Source of the DNA: Zeimonas sp035303885
GTDB lineage: Bacteria; Pseudomonadota; Gammaproteobacteria; Burkholderiales; Burkholderiaceae_E
Direction of reading: 5' to 3'
Length of the DNA: 20,319 nt
Assembly: GCA_035303885.1 (NCBI GenBank)
Contig: DATGRE010000162.1
Coordinates: forward strand, 1-20,319
The position numbers and the translations under genes were made by a program. Numbering within the stretch: the stretch's first letter is position 1; each line of letters begins with the position of its first letter. Below the pieces are notes generated by a model that saw only the letters and a program-made list of their open reading frames with translations, ran no database searches and was not told the origin of the DNA. Below are positions 15,926 through 20,319 of this stretch, in pieces.

Positions 15926-18721
15926 ATGCCCAACCGGAACCCGCCCTCCGCCGCCGCGCGCGGCGGGCCCGAAGCCCCGTTCCCCGCGCTGCAGGAACAC
16001 ACGCCGATGATGCAGCAGTACCTGCGCATCAAGAGCGAGCACCCGTCGCGCCTGCTGTTCTACCGGATGGGCGACTTCTACGAGCTGTTCTACGACGACG
16101 CCGAGCGCGCGGCGCGCCTGCTCGGGATCACGCTGACGCGCCGCGGTACGTCCGCGGGCGCGCCGATCCCGATGGCGGGCGTACCGGTGCACTCGGTCGA
16201 ACAGTATCTGGCGCGGCTGGTGCGGATCGGCGAATCGGTCGCGGTCTGCGAGCAGATCGGCGATCCGGCGACGGCGAAGGGGCCGGTCGAGCGCAAGGTC
16301 GTGCGCATCGTCACGCCGGGAACGGTGACCGACGCGCAGCTGCTGCACGATCGCGACGACACCGTGCTGCTCGCCCTGCGCGACACGTCCGGTGCACGCG
16401 CCGGTGCGGCGTGGATGATCGTCTCCAGCGGCGAGTGCTGGCTGGCCGAGCTCGACGCCGGCGCGCTCGCGCGCGAGATCGACCGGCTGCGCCCGGCCGA
16501 GGTGCTGCTCGCCGAGAACGCCGGCGTCCCGGACGCGCTGCGCGAAGCGCTCGAAGGCGCGGCGATCGCGCGCGCACCGGCCTGGCAGTTCGAGACGCGA
16601 CGGGCGCAGCGGCGCCTGTGCGAGCTCTTCGGCACGCACGACCTCGCCGGATACGGCGCCGAGGGACTCGACGCCGCCGTGGGTGCCGCCGGCGCGCTCG
16701 TCGAGCACGTCGAGCGTACGCAGGGTCGTGCGCCCACGCATCTGCAGGGGCTGCGCGTGCTCGACGCCGAGGCGTCGGTCGTCGTCGACGCCGTCGCGCG
16801 GCGCAACCTCGAGATCGTCGAGAGCCTGCGCGGCGACGACGGACCGTCGCTGCTGCGCCTGCTCGACCGCTGCGCGACCGGCGCGGGCGCCCGCCTGCTG
16901 CGTCGCTGGCTGCTGGAGCCGCCGCGCAGCCAGCCGGCGGCCGCGCAACGACACCACTGCGTGCAGCTGCTGCTCGAGGCCGAGCCCGGCTACGCGGCGC
17001 TGCACGCGCAGCTGCGCGCATTGCCCGACCTCGAGCGCATCGCCGCGCGGATCGCGCTGCGCTCGGTGCGCCCCCGCGAGCTGGCCGCGCTGCGCGACGC
17101 GGTGCCGGTGCTGCACCGCATTCGCGACGCGATCGCCGGGCTCGACGGCGAGCCGTTCCGGGCGGCCGCAAGGGCCTTCGAGCTCCCGCCCGGCTCGTGG
17201 GAGCCGATCGCGCACGCGCTGCTCGACGAGCCGGCCGCACAGGCGCGCGACGGCGGCGTGCTGCGCGACGGATTCGATGCGGCGCTCGACGAGCTGCGCG
17301 CGATCGATCGCGACGCCGACGCGGTGCTCACCGCGATCGAGGTACGCGAGCGCGAGCGCACCGGCATCGCCAACCTGCGCGTCGGCTACAACAGCGTGCA
17401 CGGCTACTACATCGAGGTCACGCGCGGCCAGAGCGACCGCGTGCCCGACGACTACCGGCGACGCCAGACGCTGAAGAACGCCGAGCGCTACATCACGCCG
17501 GAGCTGAAGGCCTTCGAGGACAAGGCGCTGTCGGCGCGCGAGCGTGCGCTAGCGCTCGAGCGCGCGCTGTACGACGCGCTCGTCGAGTCGCTCGAGCCGG
17601 CGGTGCCCGACTGGCAGCGCGCCGGCCGCGCGGTCGCCGAGCTCGACGTGCTGGCCACGCTCGCCGAACGCGCGCACACGCTGCGCTGGGTGCGTCCGCG
17701 CTTCGCGGCGCTGCCCGGCATCGAGATCCGCGCCGGCCGCCATCCGCTGGTCGAGGCGGCGATCGAGCAGTACGTCCCCAACGACTGCGTGATGCGCGAC
17801 AGCCGGCGCATGCTGCTGATCACCGGACCGAACATGGGCGGGAAGTCCACCTACATGCGCTCGGTCGCGCTGATCGCGCTGCTCGCCTACTGCGGCAGCT
17901 TCGTGCCGGCCGACGACTGCGAGATCGGCCCGCTCGACCGCATCTTCACGCGCGTGGGTGCGTCCGACGATCTCGCCGGCGGGCGCTCGACCTTCATGGT
18001 CGAGATGACCGAGGCGGCGGCGATCCTGCACGCGGCCACCGATCGCTCGCTCGTGCTGATGGACGAGATCGGCCGCGGCACCTCGACTTTCGACGGACTT
18101 GCGCTCGCCCACGCGATCGCCGCGCGGCTGCTCGCGCACAACCGTGCGCTCACGCTGTTCGCGACGCACTATTTCGAGCTCACGCGGCTGAGCGAGCGCC
18201 ATCCGCAGGCGGTGAACCTGCACCTGGCGGCCGCCGAGCATCGCGGCGGCATCGTCTTCCTGCACGCGCTGCGCGACGGACCCGCGAACCGCAGCTACGG
18301 GCTGCAGGTCGCACGCCTGGCGGGGGTGCCGGCGCCGGTGGTGCGCGCCGCCGAGCGCATGCTCGGCGAGCTCGAGGCGCATGCGCGCGCACAACAGCCG
18401 CAGCTCGACCTGTTCGCCTTCGCCGCCGACGCGGAGCAGCCCGACGGTGCCCGACCCCGACTCGAGGCCGCCGAAACCGGTGCAGCCGGCATCGACGCCC
18501 GCGGAAACGGCACGCAGGCCGCGCGGGCACACCGCGACGGTGCCGGCTCGTCGCCGGCGGACGACGCACCGCACATCGACGCCCCCCCGATCGACGGGAT
18601 CGAGGCCGAGGTGCTCGCACGCCTGCAGGCGCTCGATCCGGACGCGCTGAGCGCGCGCGAGGCGCTCGATCTCGTCTACGCGCTGCACGAACGCCTGGCC
18701 ACCCGCCGGCAGCCGGCGTGA
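15926..18721 (+). CDS. mutS: DNA mismatch repair protein MutS
   Basis: 931 residues from the ATG at 15926 (E. coli 853). MutS binds mismatches and small loops and starts methyl-independent or MutL-dependent repair. The family start HTPMMQQYL is at 25-33, the mismatch-wedging Phe-x-Glu in GDFYELFYDD at 49-58, the Walker A GPNMGGKST at 634-642, and the Walker B LVLMDEIGRGTSTFDG with Asp713-Glu714. The C-terminus has a QLDLF segment resembling a beta-clamp binding motif, then an unusually long Ala/Asp/Gly-rich linker of about 60 residues, and finally a helical IEAEVLARLQALDPDALSAREALDLVYALHERL that matches the MutS tetramerisation end. Alternative starts are a TTG at 15845 and an ATG at 16007; the latter would remove residues before MMQQYL. 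It overlaps the next gene by 4 bp. Confidence 0.97.
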   Translation: MPNRNPPSAAARGGPEAPFPALQEHTPMMQQYLRIKSEHPSRLLFYRMGDFYELFYDDAERAARLLGITLTRRGTSAGAPIPMAGVPVHSVEQYLARLVRIGESVAVCEQIGDPATAKGPVERKVVRIVTPGTVTDAQLLHDRDDTVLLALRDTSGARAGAAWMIVSSGECWLAELDAGALAREIDRLRPAEVLLAENAGVPDALREALEGAAIARAPAWQFETRRAQRRLCELFGTHDLAGYGAEGLDAAVGAAGALVEHVERTQGRAPTHLQGLRVLDAEASVVVDAVARRNLEIVESLRGDDGPSLLRLLDRCATGAGARLLRRWLLEPPRSQPAAAQRHHCVQLLLEAEPGYAALHAQLRALPDLERIAARIALRSVRPRELAALRDAVPVLHRIRDAIAGLDGEPFRAAARAFELPPGSWEPIAHALLDEPAAQARDGGVLRDGFDAALDELRAIDRDADAVLTAIEVRERERTGIANLRVGYNSVHGYYIEVTRGQSDRVPDDYRRRQTLKNAERYITPELKAFEDKALSARERALALERALYDALVESLEPAVPDWQRAGRAVAELDVLATLAERAHTLRWVRPRFAALPGIEIRAGRHPLVEAAIEQYVPNDCVMRDSRRMLLITGPNMGGKSTYMRSVALIALLAYCGSFVPADDCEIGPLDRIFTRVGASDDLAGGRSTFMVEMTEAAAILHAATDRSLVLMDEIGRGTSTFDGLALAHAIAARLLAHNRALTLFATHYFELTRLSERHPQAVNLHLAAAEHRGGIVFLHALRDGPANRSYGLQVARLAGVPAPVVRAAERMLGELEAHARAQQPQLDLFAFAADAEQPDGARPRLEAAETGAAGIDARGNGTQAARAHRDGAGSSPADDAPHIDAPPIDGIEAEVLARLQALDPDALSAREALDLVYALHERLATRRQPA

Positions 18722-19386
18722 ACCGGCGTCGCCGTCTGCTGACCGCGGCTGCCGGACCGTCAATCCTGCACGCCGCGCTCGGAGCGATCCCGGCGGCGCT
18801 GCGAACGACCGCCCTGCGGGCGCCGCCCGCCCTGCGCAGGGCGGTGCCGCTCGCGCCCGCCGTGCCGATGGCCTCGAGCGCGCAATCGCTTTCGGCTGCA
18901 CGCGAACCCTTCGCCTTCGCGCTGATCGGCGATCTGCCCTACAACGCGCTCGAAGTGCACGTGCTCGAAGCGGTGTTCGCGTCCTTCGAACCCGACCTCG
19001 ATTTCGCCCTCCACATCGGCGACATCAAGGCGAGCTGGGAGCCGTGCAGCGACGCACTGCTCGATCGCCGCATCGCGCTGCTCGAGTCGAGCCCGATCCC
19101 GCTCGTCTACGTTCCGGGCGACAACGAGTGGACCGATTGCGGACGCGCGCGCGCGGGCGGCTACGATCCTCGGGAACGACTCGCCTGGCTGCGCCGGCGC
19201 GCCTTCGGTGCCGGCATCGCCGAAGCGCGCGAATCGGGCAGCGAACCGGCGCGCTTGCGGCCCGCGCCCGGCGCGCTCGAGCGGGACGCCGACCGCTTCG
19301 CCGACGGACTGCCGGAGAACTGTCGCTGGAACCACCAGGGCGTGCGCTTCGTGACGCTGAACGTGCCCGGCAGCAACAACGGACTA
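18718..19386 (+). pseudogene. Metallophosphoesterase, N-terminal part, interrupted by an insertion sequence
   Basis: 223 codons remain before the IS; the frame then runs 16 codons into it and stops at 19435-19437. The GTG start overlaps the mutS stop as GTGA (18718-18721), so translation is coupled to mutS. The N-terminus has four arginines (NRRRRLLTAAAG) and an Ala-rich segment, suggesting a Tat-like or other export signal. Motifs kept are FALIGDLPYN, LHIGDIK and YVPGDNEWTDC, the first metal-binding blocks of calcineurin-like phosphoesterases. The last residues before the break are RWNHQGVRFVTLNVPGSNNGL. The histidine-bearing C-terminal motifs are lost, so the protein should be inactive. The substrate is unknown. 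Related bacteria, as I recall, carry an intact version of about twice this remaining length. Confidence 0.85.
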
Positions 19387-19405
19387 GGGCGTGTTAACAC
19401 AAATT
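19387..19405 (+). repeat. Left terminal inverted repeat of the IS
   Basis: 19 bp, beginning GGGCGTGTTAACAC. It matches the right end in all but position 15. It is downstream of the transposase stop. Confidence 0.93.
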
Positions 19406-20160
19406 CCGCAGACCGTCGGCCACGAGCACAAAGCTGAGAAAGCCGAGGAACATCGTGTCGAGTTTCTCGAAGCGAGAGAAGATGCGCCGGTAGCCCTTCA
19501 GCCGCCGGAAGAGCCGTTCGACCTCGTTCCGGCGCTTGTACATTTCTCTGTCGTACTCCCACGGATCGAGTCGCGTCTTCAGCGGCGGCACAACGGGGAT
19601 GAAGCCAAGCTCCAGCGCCAGCTGACGCGTCTCGTTGCCTTCGTAGGCGCGGTCCATGATCAAGTGAACCGGACGATTCGTTGGCCCCAGCGCCTGGAGC
19701 AGTCGCCGACCCTCGGGCGCATCGTGGGCTTGACCGGGCGACAGGCAGAACGTCACGGCCGTTCGAGCATCCGCGGCAACCATATGAACCTTGGTGTTCC
19801 ATCCGCCTCGTGACTTGCCGATGGCCTGCGGGCCGTTTTTTTTAGAGCCCCAGTGCCGTCCGGATGCACCTTGATGCTCGTGCTGTCGATCGACACCGCC
19901 TCGATCTTGATTCGCACCACCTGCTCACGCTGCAACTCCTCGAACATCCTGTCGAGCACGCCGGCTCTGGTCCAGCGACGCATGCGCGTGTAGATCGTGT
20001 GCCAGTTACCGAACCTCTTGGGAAGGCCTCGCCACTTGCAGCCGTGCTCGGCCACGTACAGCATTGCGTTGATAACCTGCAGGTTGCTCATGCTGACGTT
20101 GCCGCGCTGCCTCGGTAGGCAATGCTCGATGCGTGCGAATTGCTCGGGTGTGATTTCCAT
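19394..20160 (-). CDS. IS5-family DDE transposase, made by -1 frameshift
   Basis: The full product is 255 residues if the ribosome slips back one base on the A8 run (plus-strand T8 at 19836-19843). Frame one runs from the ATG at 20160 through residue 108 and would otherwise stop at 19753. Frame two continues from 19837 to the stop at 19394-19396. The fused protein has the helix-rich N-terminal DNA-binding part (CKWRGLPKRFGNWHTIYTRMRRW), then the triad Asp92 (VSIDSTS), Asp170 (IMDRAYEGNE) and Glu215. The signature Y208-x2-R211-x3-E215-x6-K222 is exact. The post-shift reading KKNGPQAIGKSRGGWNTKVH joins the two halves as in IS5 relatives. A GTG at 20175 could add five residues. No clear Shine-Dalgarno is seen. 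Confidence 0.9.
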
Positions 20161-20194
20161 GATGAGCAGTGTCACTCAACGAGGTCACCGGCTC

Positions 20195-20213
20195 AATTAG
20201 TGTTAACACGCCC
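20195..20213 (-). repeat. Right terminal inverted repeat of the IS
   Basis: Reverse complement of the left end with one mismatch. It lies 34 bp upstream of the transposase ATG, so any transposase promoter must be in or close to this end. Confidence 0.93.
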
Positions 20214-20215
20214 TA

Positions 20216-20319
20216 GTTCAAATCCCCTTCGCAAGCCGCAGCAGCGCTAGCTTTCCGTCCGTCGGTTCGTCCGAACGGGTGCGGCATTGTTCGTCTACCT
20301 CCGAATTCCTCCGGGGATA
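20216..20319. other. Right flank of the IS, unassigned
   Basis: 104 bp with no recognisable gene. None of the three plus-strand frames continues the metallophosphoesterase. On the minus strand an ATG at 20287 preceded by GGAGG opens a 24-codon frame that stops at the IS junction (20213-20215); its meaning is unclear. GC content looks lower than in the host genes to the left. Confidence 0.5.

Larger units (their letters stand above)
19387..20213 (-). mobile_element. Complete IS5-family insertion sequence, IS427-like, 827 bp
   Basis: The ends are inverted repeats: GGGCGTGTTAACACAAATT at 19387-19405 and the reverse complement of 20195-20213, GGGCGTGTTAACACTAATT (18 of 19 identical). The single transposase is coded in two overlapping frames on the minus strand. 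Size, TA duplication in CTAG and the two-frame gene point to the IS427 group. GC content is visibly lower than in the neighbouring genes, as expected for an acquired element. Everything needed for transposition appears intact. Confidence 0.93.
19385..20215. repeat. Target duplication TA flanking the IS
   Basis: The element (19387-20213) is flanked by TA at 19385-19386 and TA at 20214-20215, within C-TA...TA-G. The inferred target is CTAG with a 2-bp duplication, which is typical of the IS427 group of IS5. A 2-bp match alone is weak evidence that both flanks came from one site. Confidence 0.6.

Noticed and set aside
20216..20240. GTTCAAATCCCC next to the IS resembles a tRNA T-arm.
   Set aside because: The preceding bases (CTAG) cannot pair with CCCC, no acceptor stem or CCA follows, and no tRNA body is present on either side of the IS.

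Overview
The window looks like a chromosomal housekeeping region from a high-GC betaproteobacterium, most likely Burkholderiales. This rests on GC-rich codon usage, on protein sequences that read like betaproteobacterial orthologues, and on a gene order I recall from that group: tRNA-Ser, lysC, tilS, accA, alkA-type glycosylase, cysS, then TPR protein, cyclophilin, lpxH, cysE, trmJ, suhB. The genus cannot be fixed by eye.

Layout. At the left edge lies a partial tRNA-Ser(GCU) on the minus strand, then a plus-strand lipoprotein gene of unknown function built from about 20-residue repeats. From 7688 down to 907 a tightly packed minus-strand block runs cysS, a DUF6352-like gene, an AlkA-type DNA glycosylase, accA, tilS and lysC. 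Several of its junctions overlap or nearly touch, so it probably forms one operon led by cysS. A divergent promoter region (7689-7869) separates it from a plus-strand group: periplasmic TPR protein, periplasmic cyclophilin and lpxH. cysE and trmJ follow on the minus strand, and suhB diverges from trmJ across only 40 bp. A coupled minus-strand pair (split-box Nudix hydrolase, then metallo-beta-lactamase-fold hydrolase) comes next. A 551-bp spacer with several inverted and direct repeats leads to rnk and mutS on the plus strand.

At the right end a metallophosphoesterase gene, translationally coupled to mutS, is cut by a complete 827-bp IS5-family element. The element has near-perfect 19-bp ends, a TA duplication in CTAG and a two-frame transposase joined by a -1 frameshift at an A8 run. 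The sequence beyond the IS does not continue the interrupted protein, so a deletion, rearrangement or assembly join at the IS is likely.

The genes serve basic functions: amino-acid synthesis (lysC, cysE), tRNA charging and modification (cysS, tilS, trmJ), fatty acid and lipid A synthesis (accA, lpxH), DNA repair (glycosylase, mutS), periplasmic folding (ppiA) and RNA-linked regulation (suhB, rnk). I do not see a clear new biological system such as a defence island, CRISPR array or biosynthetic cluster. The most interesting points are the broken metallophosphoesterase locus, the repeat-built lipoprotein, a probable internal start giving a separate aspartokinase beta subunit, and the structured spacers upstream of cysS and between the Nudix gene and rnk.
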